This document shows, in pieces, positions 42,562 to 52,191 of a stretch of DNA of 61,946 bases. The DNA comes from Actinomycetes bacterium (lineage in GTDB: Bacteria; Actinomycetota; Acidimicrobiia; Acidimicrobiales; GCA-2861595), in NCBI GenBank assembly GCA_023264975.1, contig JAHFUS010000013.1, forward strand, positions 1 through 61,946, read 5' to 3'. The notes under the pieces were generated by a model. The model was given only the letters and a program-made list of their open reading frames with translations. It ran no database searches and was not told the DNA's origin. The number at the start of each line of letters is the position of its first letter. Position 1 is the first letter of the stretch. The position numbers and the translations under genes are program-made.

Positions 42562-43128
42562 TTACGGCCGGCCGGCGTACCCGAAGCGGCCGTACCCGCC
42601 CCGGTAGAACAACAGCGGGCCCCCGTCGCCCTCGACGCCCATGTCCACCACCCGGGCCAGAACCACCAGGTGGTCGCCGCCGTCGTGCTCCGCCTCGATT
42701 CGGCAGTCGACCCATGCCACCCCGCCATCGAGCACCGGCGAGCCGGACACCACCGACGGTCTCCACCCGACACCCTCGAACTTGTCGGCGCCGCGGGTGG
42801 CGAAGAGCCGCGCCAGCGCCTCCTGGTCCTCGGCCAGGACGTTCACACAGAACACGCCGGCCGAGCGGATGCGGGGCCAGCTACCCGACGTGCGGGACGG
42901 GCAGATTGCCACGAGCGGAGGGTCGAGCGACACCGAGGAGAAGGACTGGACGGTGAAGCCGACCGGCTCGCCCGGCATCGCCGTCACCACGGTGACGCCG
43001 GTGCAGAAGTGCCCCAGGACCTGGCGGAACCGGGCGGCATCGATCGGCGACGCCGAGGCGGGCAGAGCCGTGGCAGCGCCGGAAGCGTCGTCGAAAGGGA
43101 GGTCGGACGAACCGGAGATGGCGCGCAT
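42562..43128 (-). CDS. flavin reductase family protein
   Basis: A 188-residue flavin-binding domain protein (FMN reductase fold). FRQVLGHFCTGVTVVTAMPGEPVGFTVQSFSSVSLDPPLVAICPSRTSGSW and the closing GPLLFYRGGYGRFG are typical of the reductase components of two-component monooxygenases. It would pass reduced FMN or FAD to a partner oxygenase; none is seen nearby. The ATG start at 43128 is clear. It lies between pilT and the MauE-like gene. Confidence 0.85.
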   Translation of the reverse strand: MRAISGSSDLPFDDASGAATALPASASPIDAARFRQVLGHFCTGVTVVTAMPGEPVGFTVQSFSSVSLDPPLVAICPSRTSGSWPRIRSAGVFCVNVLAEDQEALARLFATRGADKFEGVGWRPSVVSGSPVLDGGVAWVDCRIEAEHDGGDHLVVLARVVDMGVEGDGGPLLFYRGGYGRFGYAGRP

Positions 43129-43160
43129 CGTAGGCGCCGGCCGCGGTCCGGCCGCCGGGG

Positions 43161-44267
<1,107 letters not shown>

Positions 44268-44480
44268 GACAGAGATTATCGGGCTCCAGGAGGTCGCCCT
44301 GTAGACGCCGTTTGCGCCGGGCCGGCGCCCGCCGTTCCCGGCGTGCGCAGCGGGCCTTGTCCGGATGCGCCGCGCCGCCGGCGCCGGCCGTTCCCGGCAG
44401 GCCCGGGAAGGTCCCGTCGTCGTCGGCCAACCTCTCCACCACGAGGGTGGCCACCGCCCGCCGCGCCCGGCCTTCGTCGC

Positions 44481-45161
44481 ATGCGAGGCCGGCGCACGGG
44501 CAATGATGCGGAGGTGATCGAGCTCGGCCTGCGAAACGACGTGTACCGCCGGCCCCTCGCCACCGCCCTCGACCGGCTCGGGCTGCGGGAAGGGTGGCGC
44601 TGCGTGGACGTGGGAGCGGGTGGGGGCGACGTCACGGTGGCACTGGCCGAGATCGTGGGGCGCGACGGGCGCGTCTACGCCGTCGACAGCGACCCCCGGT
44701 CGCGGGACGAGACGGCCGAGGCGGCTGCCGCCCACGCCCAGGTGATCGCCCTCACCCAGGCCGGCGAGGACCTCGTGCTGCCCGAACCCGTCGACCTCGC
44801 CTTCTGCCGCTTCCTGCTCATGCACGTGTTCGACCCCGTGGCCGTCCTGCGCCGGATGTGCGGGGCGGTGCGCCCGGGCGGCTGGGTGGTGGCGCAGGAG
44901 CCCATCACGTCGGCCGGTCGCATCGACGGCTCGCCCCTGTCGATGCCCGACGCCCGCGACCCCGACGTCGGCGCCCGCCTCCCCGCCCTCGTCCGCCAGG
45001 CCGGTCTGGAGACGGTCGACGCCTGGGCCGAGGCGCCCGCCGGGGCCGGGCCGGGCCCCGTGCACGACTACCTGGCATCCCTCACCGGTGTCGACCCGGG
45101 CGACGACCCCGTGGTACTGCCACCCCTCGTCACCGTGGTCGCCCGCCGGCCGGCGGGCTAG
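44481..45161 (+). CDS. class I SAM-dependent methyltransferase
   Basis: A methyltransferase of about 226 residues with motif I CVDVGAGGGDVTVAL, YAVDSDPRSRDE and VDLAFCRFLLMHVFDPVAVLRR, then the usual late GGWVVAQEP. Similar to UbiE-like small-molecule methyltransferases. The start could be ATG 44481 or GTG 44514; neither has an ideal ribosome site. It ends two bases before the Asp-box protein gene, so the two are likely co-transcribed. Confidence 0.8.
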   Translation: MRGRRTGNDAEVIELGLRNDVYRRPLATALDRLGLREGWRCVDVGAGGGDVTVALAEIVGRDGRVYAVDSDPRSRDETAEAAAAHAQVIALTQAGEDLVLPEPVDLAFCRFLLMHVFDPVAVLRRMCGAVRPGGWVVAQEPITSAGRIDGSPLSMPDARDPDVGARLPALVRQAGLETVDAWAEAPAGAGPGPVHDYLASLTGVDPGDDPVVLPPLVTVVARRPAG

Positions 45162-45163
45162 CG

Positions 45164-46663
45164 GTGGCCAGGAAACCGACGTCGCGCGACGCAATCCTCC
45201 CCGGTGCCGCCGCTCTGGTCGCCCTCGGCCTCGGCTTGGCCGGTCTGGGCCTGGCCACGAAGCCGCCGAGCCTCGACCCCAGCGCCTTCGCCTTCTTGAG
45301 CACCGATCCCCGCCCCAGCATCACCGCCCACAACTCGCCGGCCGTCGCCGTCCACCAGTCGGACCCGGACGTCGTTGCGGTGGCCGACAAGATCGACACA
45401 CCCCTCACCAACTGCACCGTGTCGATGTCGACCAACGGCGGCGACAACTGGACGCCCTCCGACCCGGTACCGCCCGACCCGGCCACCCGCTGCTACTGGC
45501 CCGACGTCGCCTTCAACGCCGGGGGCGACCTGCTCGTGCTCTACACGGCCATGCTCGAGAACTTCAACGGGAGCGTGGGCGTCTTCCTCCAGCGTTACTC
45601 GGGAGGCCGGCCTGCGGGCGCACCTGTCGCCGTCACCGGCCCGAAGGCCTTCCACGCCCGGCTGGCGGTCGACGCCCGGCGGGTCCTCGTGACATGGGTG
45701 CAGGTCGACGCCGACGTCCCGTTCCAGGCGGGCTCGGCGGCGACCAGCAAGCTCGTTCTGGCTGCGTCGGACGACGGCGGCGCCACGTTCGCCCCGCCCG
45801 TCACCGTGAGCAAGCCCGGGCAGCTGCTCCTGCAGCCCACCGTGTTGGTGGCCAAGGGCGGCGAGGTCGTTGTGGGCGCCCTCGACCTGGGGGCCGACCT
45901 GCTCGACTACGAATCGCAGCACCAGGGCCAGAACGGGGCGCCCTACGACGGCAGGTGGCAGGTCGTGACGTACACGTCCGCCGACGGTGGCGTCACGTTC
46001 GGCGATCGCACGGCGGTGAGCGACGTCGTCCCGCCCAAGCGGATCTATCCCGACGTGAGCGCGCCCGCCCCGGGCTTCGCCGTCGACCCGGGAAGCGGCC
46101 GGATCTTCGCCACGTGGGACTCGGGCCGGGGCAACGGCCGGGACGTCTACCTGTCGTGGTCCGACGACGCCGGCCGCACCTGGGAGCGGCCCACCCAGTT
46201 CGCCCGGGCGAGCAGCCAGACGCTCCCCACGGTGGGCGTGTCGACCGACGGCCGGGTCGACCTGTTCTTCTACGACCGGAGCAAGGACCCCACCGACGTG
46301 ATGACCGAGCCGGTGCTGGCATCGTCGTTCGACGGCGGGGTCACCTTCGCCGACCGCTCGGTATCGGGCCGCACCTTCGACTCCCGTATCGGCTTCGGCA
46401 GCGCGCAGGGGCTCGCCTCACTGGGCCAGCAGCTCGGCCTGGTGAGCCAGCCCGGGCGGGCGCTCACCTTCTGGTCCGACACCCGCAAGGGAACGGCGGA
46501 CGACAACAACCAGGAGCTGGCCCTCGCCATCGTGGACGTGAAGGACGGCCGGGGCCGGCGCATTCCGCTCGTGCTGCTCGGCGTGCTGCTGATCGCCGCC
46601 GGCGCCGGGCTGGCGCTGACGAAGGGCCGTCAGCCCTCGTCGGCCAGGCCGAACAACAGGTAG
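45164..46663 (+). CDS. membrane-anchored Asp-box (BNR) repeat protein
   Basis: A 499-residue protein with an N-terminal anchor (AALVALGLGLAGLGLA) and a C-terminal helix (LVLLGVLLIAAGAGLALT). In between are at least five Asp-box repeats (STNGGDNWTP, SDDGGATFAP, SADGGVTFGD, SDDAGRTWERP, SFDGGVTFADR), the mark of sialidase-like or sortilin-like beta-propellers. No sialidase catalytic arginine triad could be confirmed, so the propeller may only bind. The start is GTG. Its last 34 bases overlap the convergent gene. Confidence 0.8.
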   Translation: MARKPTSRDAILPGAAALVALGLGLAGLGLATKPPSLDPSAFAFLSTDPRPSITAHNSPAVAVHQSDPDVVAVADKIDTPLTNCTVSMSTNGGDNWTPSDPVPPDPATRCYWPDVAFNAGGDLLVLYTAMLENFNGSVGVFLQRYSGGRPAGAPVAVTGPKAFHARLAVDARRVLVTWVQVDADVPFQAGSAATSKLVLAASDDGGATFAPPVTVSKPGQLLLQPTVLVAKGGEVVVGALDLGADLLDYESQHQGQNGAPYDGRWQVVTYTSADGGVTFGDRTAVSDVVPPKRIYPDVSAPAPGFAVDPGSGRIFATWDSGRGNGRDVYLSWSDDAGRTWERPTQFARASSQTLPTVGVSTDGRVDLFFYDRSKDPTDVMTEPVLASSFDGGVTFADRSVSGRTFDSRIGFGSAQGLASLGQQLGLVSQPGRALTFWSDTRKGTADDNNQELALAIVDVKDGRGRRIPLVLLGVLLIAAGAGLALTKGRQPSSARPNNR

Positions 46664-46998
46664 GCGGCCGCGTCGGGCGGCGCGCCCGCCCGGGCCCGGG
46701 TGCGGTCGGCCAGGTCGCCCTCCAGCTCGATGGCCAGGCAGATCGTCGGGTCGGCCCGCAGGGCGGCCGCCACTTCGTCCACTGCGCCCCGGTGCTCCTC
46801 GGGCACGTCGGCCGTCGCCCCGGGGTCCTGGGCCACCCGCTGCACCCACGTGCCCAGCTTCGACGGGTTGGCGCCTGCCGGCACGTCGACCCGGCGGACC
46901 GCCTTGGTGGAAGCCAGGGGGCCGCCCTGGGCGACGGCCGTGGCGTACGCCTCATCGAGGCCTGGTCCAGCTCCCAACGTCGTGAACGCCCGTGCCAT
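46630..46998 (-). CDS. hypothetical protein
   Basis: A 122-residue protein (MARAFTTLGAGPGLDEAY, VDVPAGANPSKLGTWVQRVAQDP, EEHRGAVDEVAAALRADPTICLAIELEGDL). Codon use looks real. No family recognised; an in-frame ATG upstream (47007) gives only three extra residues. It converges with the Asp-box gene and overlaps it by 34 bases, an arrangement more often seen between real tails than artefacts. Confidence 0.5.
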   Translation of the reverse strand: MARAFTTLGAGPGLDEAYATAVAQGGPLASTKAVRRVDVPAGANPSKLGTWVQRVAQDPGATADVPEEHRGAVDEVAAALRADPTICLAIELEGDLADRTRARAGAPPDAAAYLLFGLADEG

Positions 46999-47131
46999 GG
47001 GCGGCACCCTACCCGGGCGTCGCCGAGCGTGGCCCGGGGGATTTCTCCTGCTTCACCGAGCTGTCGTGGCTCAACCCGGTGGTCGCCGCCTGAGCTGCCG
47101 CCGAGCCGGATGCGCCGGCGGGCCCAGGCAG

Positions 47132-47770
47132 CTACCGCTCGATGGTGAGGTCCTTCAGGTAGAACCAGTAGGTCCGCTTGCGGCACACGCCCCAAAGCGC
47201 CCACAGCTGCTTGAACATCGCCCAGGTGCGGCGGTAACCCTCGCGCCAGCCGAACTTGTCCCGCTTGGTGCGGTGGGTCACGCCCCGCATCACCCGGGCG
47301 GTGCACGGCATGCGGCCCTCGGTGACGACCTCGTTCAGCATGATCTCGATGAGGTACCCGTCCCGCTTGGCCGGCGGCACCGATTCGAAGACCCAGCGGG
47401 GGACGATGCGCTCGCCGGACGTGGGTGGGAAGCGCAGCACGAGTGGGTTCCACAACCCGTAGTCGAAGACGCCGAGCGACATGGCGGCGCGTCCCTCCAG
47501 GAAGGGGCGGCAGATGTCGTCGAGGTGGGCGGCGGTGAGGCCCAGGAGGTCGGCGTCGACGAATAGAATGGCGTCGGCGTCGCTCAGCTCGACTCCCGCT
47601 TCCATGGCCAGTGCCTTTGACCCGGGAGCACCCGGCCCGCCCGGCCGGCGCGCCACCTTGGCCCCGGCCGCCAACGCCTGCTCGGCGGTGTCGTCGCTCG
47701 ACCCGTCGTCCACCACGATCACCTCCCGTACGGCGGCGCAGCCCCGGCAGGCGGCCACCACCGATGCCAC
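47132..47770 (-). CDS. family 2 glycosyltransferase, start codon unclear
   Basis: A GT2 enzyme: REVIVVDDGSSDDTAEQALAAG, the DxD in LFVDADLLGL and YLIEIMLNEVVTEG. It is close to glucosyl-3-phosphoglycerate-synthase-like and dolichol-P-sugar-type enzymes. GTG at 47770 truncates the first strand. The homologous start (VDAVIPARDEAPTVASVV) lies 12-13 codons upstream, in frame, but a TAG stop at 47851 leaves only CTG codons (47839, 47827) as possible initiators. So either it begins at CTG or an upstream frameshift split the gene. Confidence 0.8.
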   Translation of the reverse strand: MASVVAACRGCAAVREVIVVDDGSSDDTAEQALAAGAKVARRPGGPGAPGSKALAMEAGVELSDADAILFVDADLLGLTAAHLDDICRPFLEGRAAMSLGVFDYGLWNPLVLRFPPTSGERIVPRWVFESVPPAKRDGYLIEIMLNEVVTEGRMPCTARVMRGVTHRTKRDKFGWREGYRRTWAMFKQLWALWGVCRKRTYWFYLKDLTIER

Positions 47771-47973
47771 CGTGGGCGCCTCGTCGCGCGCCGGGATGAC
47801 GGCGTCGACGATCGAGTCTCGGCGCAGGCGGGCAGGCAGCGTGGCGACCTAGGCGGAAGCGTGCAGCGGCGTGGGACCCACATTCGGAGACTAGAGGCTT
47901 ACCTCGCGGGACTCCCCTGTCTGGGCATTGTGCGAATACTCCGTGACCGCATGAATGCCCGGCGCCGTTCCCC

Positions 47974-48432
47974 TCAGCCGGGGGCGCCCATCTTGGCGTG
48001 GTCCCACGACACCACCTGCTCGACGTCGATGCGCACGACCACCCGCTTGGCGCTCATGCGCTCGAGACGGGGACGGTCGTCGGTGGTGAACGGCCCCTGG
48101 TAACGCTCGAACACGCTCTGGCCCACCGCCAGCACCACCGCCGGATCCTCGACGATCGTCCCCCGCGCCACCAGCTCGACGCCCTTGAGCTCGCCGTACG
48201 CGCGCCCTGACTCCGCCAGGCAGGTGAGGCGCGGGTCGCGCCGGAGGTTCACCACCTTCTGGGAACGGGCGTAGGTCCACAGGGCGGGGGCCCCGTCCAA
48301 GAAGCCGTACCACATGGTCACCAGATGTGGTCTTCCGGAAACCCCGATGGTGGCGACCTGGAGGTGGTGCGGCTCGGCCAGGAAGACCCCCACCTCGGCT
48401 TCGGTCATGCGGATCTCGGCTCGGCGGCTCAC
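47974..48432 (-). CDS. PPOX-class/F420-type split-barrel protein
   Basis: A 152-residue split-barrel protein (pyridoxamine-phosphate-oxidase fold), in the actinobacterial FMN/F420-binding group. LAEPHHLQVATIGVSGRPHLVTMWYGFLDGAPALWTYARSQKVVNLRRDPR is diagnostic. It probably reduces or oxidises a small molecule using F420 or FMN. GTG at 48432 (VSRRAEIRMTEAEVG) is preferred; ATG 48408 is also possible. Confidence 0.8.
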   Translation of the reverse strand: MSRRAEIRMTEAEVGVFLAEPHHLQVATIGVSGRPHLVTMWYGFLDGAPALWTYARSQKVVNLRRDPRLTCLAESGRAYGELKGVELVARGTIVEDPAVVLAVGQSVFERYQGPFTTDDRPRLERMSAKRVVVRIDVEQVVSWDHAKMGAPG

Positions 48433-48525
48433 GGAATGGACGCTATTGGACGGACCGCCCGAACAAGCCGAACCACAAGTTCCTGCACCCCTGCCGAACA
48501 TCCTCGGCTACTGCCTAACCACGCT

Positions 48526-48690
48526 ACCCCGCAGCGTGGCCGACGTCTTCGCCGACCACGTCATTTTGGAAGTGCAGTCCATCGACCGGAGGTACCTGAA
48601 CCTCTACAGCCCTGCCCCCAAGTAAGAACTCGGGGTGGCGGGTTCTTCAAGGGCCACCGGAGTTCCGGTTCACGAGATCCAGTGCCCAGC
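48526..48690 (+). pseudogene. remnant of a mobile-element-associated gene, frameshifted
   Basis: The stretch SVADVFADHVILEVQSIDRRYLNLYSPAP followed, in another frame, by GGFFKGHRSS matches the opening of a protein that I recall from actinobacterial mobile contexts (DHVTLEVECIDRMYLNVYQPKLQ ... FFRGHRG). It is truncated, shifted and followed by unrelated sequence, so it is a decayed copy. It lies at the left edge of the accessory stretch. The family memory is not certain. Confidence 0.5.
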
Positions 48691-50067
48691 GAACTTGGTG
48701 AGGCGAGCCCTTCCCGGCGGCGCGTGTTCGGCGACCCGCGCCGCGGCCGCGAGCACCTCGGGCCGGTCTCGCTGCCCCGGCTCGATCCGCGCCGGGTTGA
48801 GTGCGCAGCCGTTGGCCCAGGCGGCGATGTCGGCCTCGGCACCAAAGGCTGCGGCCGCAGCCGCTCCCCGCGACTGCATCTCTGACCAGTCGGTCGTGGT
48901 GTTGGGCAGCGTGTTCGTCGGGCAGAGGCGGTTGCGTTCGAGGTCGTCGTCCCTGGTGGCCTCGACGAAGCCCACGAGGGCGGCATTGAAGCACGGAAAG
49001 CCGGCGCGGCTCGTTTGCACACGAACCTTGTCCTGCCCCCAGATCGGCACCATCGGCGGGTACTGCAGCCCCGAGGCTGCGCAGTGGACGACCAACGCGT
49101 TGGACGGCAAGGACACCACCGCACCCTCGAACTCGATCTCCCCCGCCGTCACGCCTTTGATGTGGCCGTTCCGCACGACGTTCTCGACGGTTCGGAGCAG
49201 GTCGAGTTCCCACATTCCGAGCGTCGGGGTCTTGGCCATCGTCGGGAGTACGTCGGGGTCGATCCGCAACATGACGCCAGCCGCTTCGAGGCGCAGGAAC
49301 ATCTCGTCAGGCGACGCCGAACTGGCGGCAGCCTCGAAGGTATCGGCCGCTAGGCCCAACGCGACGACGGGATCCGGCTGCACGCACGCCCGGTTGAGCA
49401 TCCACGGATCGCGGGGCCGGACCCACATGATCCGGTCGGCCTCGACGCCGTTGCGCAGCAACCACACAATCGCATCCGTCGCCGTCTTCCCGGCACCGAC
49501 GATCACGTATGCGCCCGGTGTCTCCACGACTGCGGGCAAGTCGTTCACGGCCACGACCCGAGCGCCGTCGGTGACGCCGAACGGTGGCGGCGTCGTCGCG
49601 GGAATCGTCGGTGCGAGGTAGGTCGCATCCACGAGGCGCCTCCGGACGTCGACCTCCACGTGCTCGCCCGAGACGTGGGAAACGACGCGGTGCGTATTCC
49701 CGTCGTCGCTGCCGAGGTACTCACTCGCCGGAAGGAACGTGACCCGACCGGAGCCGAGAAAACGGCGATAGAGGATGTCGTCGTAGTACGCCTGGATCTC
49801 CGCACGCCGGGCTCGTTCCTGGAGACCTACCTCCGGACCGTCCTGCTGGATCGCTCCGCTGCCAAGCACGGTCGACGCCACGCCGTAGAACACCGACGCC
49901 TGGTGGAGTTGCACGAATGGGTACGCGTCGTTCCAGTGACCACCCGCGGCGTGCCGCCGATCGAGGAGCGTGACGTGGACGTCAGCGTGATCGATCAGCG
50001 CGTCAGCGAAGGCCATGCCCGTCGCACCAGCACCGACGACGAGATAGTCCGTGTCCAGCTTCGGCAT
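48670..50067 (-). CDS. FAD-dependent oxidoreductase
   Basis: A 465-residue flavoprotein with two Rossmann motifs: LVVGAGATGMAFADAL near the N-terminus (FAD) and VIVGAGKTATDAIVWLL around residue 194 (NAD(P)). The middle resembles flavin monooxygenase/thioredoxin-reductase-like oxidoreductases. The substrate is unknown. Codon use is slightly less GC-biased than in the core genes, in keeping with acquisition. It is in the accessory region with remnants on both sides. The ATG at 50067 begins MPKLDTDYLV. Confidence 0.75.
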   Translation of the reverse strand: MPKLDTDYLVVGAGATGMAFADALIDHADVHVTLLDRRHAAGGHWNDAYPFVQLHQASVFYGVASTVLGSGAIQQDGPEVGLQERARRAEIQAYYDDILYRRFLGSGRVTFLPASEYLGSDDGNTHRVVSHVSGEHVEVDVRRRLVDATYLAPTIPATTPPPFGVTDGARVVAVNDLPAVVETPGAYVIVGAGKTATDAIVWLLRNGVEADRIMWVRPRDPWMLNRACVQPDPVVALGLAADTFEAAASSASPDEMFLRLEAAGVMLRIDPDVLPTMAKTPTLGMWELDLLRTVENVVRNGHIKGVTAGEIEFEGAVVSLPSNALVVHCAASGLQYPPMVPIWGQDKVRVQTSRAGFPCFNAALVGFVEATRDDDLERNRLCPTNTLPNTTTDWSEMQSRGAAAAAAFGAEADIAAWANGCALNPARIEPGQRDRPEVLAAAARVAEHAPPGRARLTKFAGHWIS

Positions 50068-50076
50068 TTGCGCTCA

Positions 50077-51405
50077 TCATCGCGCCGGCGGTGACCGGCT
50101 ACCCGGTACCGCTGAGCGGACCATCCAACCACCGCGACCTTTCGGGCCGAGTCGATCGGTTCGACCTCGCCCGCGCGTATCGCCTGTCGGGCTGGCGAGC
50201 TGTCGTTCGAGCGCCGTGAAGGCGTCGATGATGGCCGGGGCCTCGAACGCTCGGTTGCGGCGGCCGACGTTGACCTGCCGGACGACGCCGGCGGCTTCCA
50301 GACGGGTCACCGCCTCGTTGGTTGCCTGGAAGCTGCGACCGATGAGGTTGGCGGCGCTCGACACCGAGACGACCGGCGCCCCCGGCAATGCCCCGACGAG
50401 CAGGTCGGTGGCCGACCCTCTGCGGACCGTGCCCGCGGCCGCTCGCCAGTCCCGCTGGATGGTCGCCACCCGTTCCTCGAACGCCATGGCGTCATCGACG
50501 GCACGCCGGCACGCCGCCGCGAGCAGTCCGATCCAGCTGTTGACGCCGTCGTGGGCTGCGCTCGAGTCAGGACGGCCGCGGTAGCGCGTGGCGGTGAGGC
50601 CTCCGATGTAGGACCGCGACCAGGTGGCGAGCACGAGTGAGATCGGCGGGAGGATCCGGGGGGCGACCCCTCGCCGACGGAGCACGACGTGGATGAGGGC
50701 GCGCCCTGTGCGGCCGTTGCCGTCAACGAACGGGTGGATCGTCTCGAACTGCGCGTGGGCGATCGCAGCCTGGGCGATAGCGGGAAGCGAGTCGTCGTTG
50801 ACGAACGCGCACAGGTCGGCCAGCAGCTGCTCGACGTGATCGGGGGGTGGAGGGACGAACGCCGCGGAGCACGGGTTGAAGCTGCTCCCGCCGATCCAGT
50901 TCTGCACCGAACGGATCTGGCCGGCGTGCTCACTCAGGCGAGTGCGTGCGAGAAGGCGCTCGTGCAGGTGCAGCAGCCCGTCGACCGTCACCGCCTCCGC
51001 GGCGCTGAGGCTCTCGACCGCCCACGTCATCGAGTCGATGTTCCCGAGGACCTCGTCAGCGGTGACGTCGATGTCGGTCTCGCCGGCCAGGCGCGCTGCT
51101 TCGGCTCGCAGCAGGCGACGGCCGCCCACGACGAGTCCTTCGATGAAGGACGAGGCGACCGACTCGGCCCGAAGCAGCAGCCGGGCGAGGGCCTCGGTGT
51201 TGGCGAGGGCGTCGGCGGTTGCATCCAGGGTCGCGATGGCCCGTTCGGCGTCGGCGACGTCCGCCGCCACGGAGCCATCGAGCCGGAACGTCCGGCCGAC
51301 GAGAGGGTCGGGGACGTACGCTTCGTACTCGCAGCCCTGGCGCTCCTTTCGCGACAGGCCGCTCTCCAAGCTGGACTGCCAGCGTTTGCGAAGAACCTTG
51401 CTCAC
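50077..51405 (-). CDS. Fic family protein with C-terminal winged helix
   Basis: A 442-residue Fic enzyme. The catalytic loop HPFVDGNGRTGR is intact (AMP transfer to a target hydroxyl, sometimes dephosphorylation-type reactions). The N-terminal SSFIEG (residues 85-90) is the class II inhibitory alpha-inh motif (S/TxxxE(G/N)). The C-terminus (SSAANLIGRSFQATNEAVTRLEAAGVVRQ) is a winged helix, a domain known to let such proteins bind their own promoter. The GTG start has AAGGAGG inside one arm of the 51410-51450 dyad. Confidence 0.9.
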   Translation of the reverse strand: MSKVLRKRWQSSLESGLSRKERQGCEYEAYVPDPLVGRTFRLDGSVAADVADAERAIATLDATADALANTEALARLLLRAESVASSFIEGLVVGGRRLLRAEAARLAGETDIDVTADEVLGNIDSMTWAVESLSAAEAVTVDGLLHLHERLLARTRLSEHAGQIRSVQNWIGGSSFNPCSAAFVPPPPDHVEQLLADLCAFVNDDSLPAIAQAAIAHAQFETIHPFVDGNGRTGRALIHVVLRRRGVAPRILPPISLVLATWSRSYIGGLTATRYRGRPDSSAAHDGVNSWIGLLAAACRRAVDDAMAFEERVATIQRDWRAAAGTVRRGSATDLLVGALPGAPVVSVSSAANLIGRSFQATNEAVTRLEAAGVVRQVNVGRRNRAFEAPAIIDAFTALERQLASPTGDTRGRGRTDRLGPKGRGGWMVRSAVPGSRSPPAR

Positions 51406-51409
51406 GCGG

Positions 51410-51450
51410 CCTCCTTGTTCAAGGAATGACTATAACCTTGAACAAGGAGG
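51410..51450. promoter_or_regulatory. 15-bp dyad operator with mirrored ribosome sites
   Basis: Perfect inverted repeat: CCTCCTTGTTCAAGG (51410-51424) and CCTTGAACAAGGAGG (51436-51450), with an 11-base spacer holding a TATA box usable in both directions. Each arm contains AAGGAGG: the left arm (read on the minus strand) is the Fic Shine-Dalgarno, the right arm sits just before a rightward GTG frame at 51455. Probably bound by the Fic winged helix. Confidence 0.75.
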
Positions 51451-51454
51451 TTCG

Positions 51455-51724
51455 GTGTTCACGGCGCTTCTGACCACTGACCGGATCCGTGCCCTCGAAG
51501 AGACACGCAGCTGCCAGTTGCCCGGGCTCCGTACGAGCATCGATCCACGCTCGGTCGACACGGCAGCCCGTAGATGGACAGAACGGATGGACAGCGGCCG
51601 CCTCACCGCCCGCCGGCCTTGCTTCTCAGCATGCCTTAGGGCTCTGACCAGCCCTGTTACTGGCGCCCCCGGTAGGACTCGAACCTACGCACACGGTTTA
51701 GGAAACCGACGCTCTATCCTCTGA
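51455..51724 (+). CDS. short ORF opposite the Fic gene, possibly a remnant
   Basis: An 89-codon frame starting GTG, preceded by AAGGAGG (from the palindrome arm) with 4-base spacing. It reads FTALLTTDRIRALEETRSCQLPGLRTSIDPRS. The frame runs antisense into the tRNA-Arg, so the 3' part is probably not coding; only the first 60-70 codons could be real. It may be an antitoxin-like partner of the Fic protein or a truncated gene. No homology recognised. Confidence 0.3.
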   Translation: MFTALLTTDRIRALEETRSCQLPGLRTSIDPRSVDTAARRWTERMDSGRLTARRPCFSACLRALTSPVTGAPGRTRTYAHGLGNRRSIL

Positions 51725-51735
51725 GCTACGGGGGC
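51661..51735 (-). tRNA. tRNA-Arg (anticodon CCU), CCA encoded
   Basis: Cloverleaf on the minus strand: acceptor GCCCCCG, D-arm GCTCAGAGGATAGAGC, anticodon loop TTCCTAA with CCT at the anticodon, T-arm GTAGGTTCGAGTCCTAC, acceptor CGGGGGC, discriminator G and encoded CCA (51663-51661). The anticodon stem has one terminal mismatch. tRNA-Arg(CCU) genes are well-known integration sites, which fits the remnants on both sides. Confidence 0.95.
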
Positions 51736-51859
51736 TGGCGTTGTGAAGGCGCTGGTCAGGGCCCATTGTTGCCGATGTGCGGGCTGCGCCGCCGACCGGT
51801 GGGCGGCGGCTGGGCGACGGACCGCAGACCAGCAGCGGAACGACGGCGCCCAGCGCCCA

Positions 51860-52075
51860 CGACTAGAGGGGGGCGGCGCTCTGGCCGGTCTCGTGCACGG
51901 CGGTGGAGATGACGGCCACTCCTCGGCGTCGAGCTCCTGCACCTCGTCGACGAGCACGACCACGCCGGTGCCCAGCTCGGTCGCAGAGTCAGCCACATCG
52001 CGGGCCAGCTCGGAGATCCAGCTCCAGGGAGCCGGAATCGGCCCGACCAGCGCGCGGATCGACTTCGATACCGAG
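51860..52075 (-). pseudogene. decayed AAA ATPase fragment next to the tRNA gene
   Basis: On the minus strand, SIRALVGPIPAPWSWISELARDVADSATELGTGVVVLVDEVQELDAEE matches the Walker-B region of the AAA ATPases found in mobile contexts in actinobacteria. It continues in a shifted frame as AVISTAVHETGQS and, later, VVVGAG. Walker A and the N- and C-terminal parts are gone. It is a clear remnant, lying beside the tRNA-Arg gene as if a former integrated element had decayed. Confidence 0.6.
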
Positions 52076-52191
52076 CGAGCGCGATCCCAAGGGAGTGCCT
52101 CGTCCCGCCACCACGTGGGGGCATGAATTCGATCGGGTGAACAGCCGAATACTTGCGAGCCATTCCGTTGGCGGCCACCCGCGTCCCGCGC

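Noticed and set aside
47030-47094. Plus-strand peptide GDFSCFTELSWLNPVVAA ending at a stop, possible gene tail
   Set aside because: Too short, no start, and I could not place it in a family with confidence.
51661-51724. Coding continuation of the 51455 frame through the tRNA gene
   Set aside because: The last 21 codons are the antisense of the tRNA, so that part cannot be taken as protein evidence.
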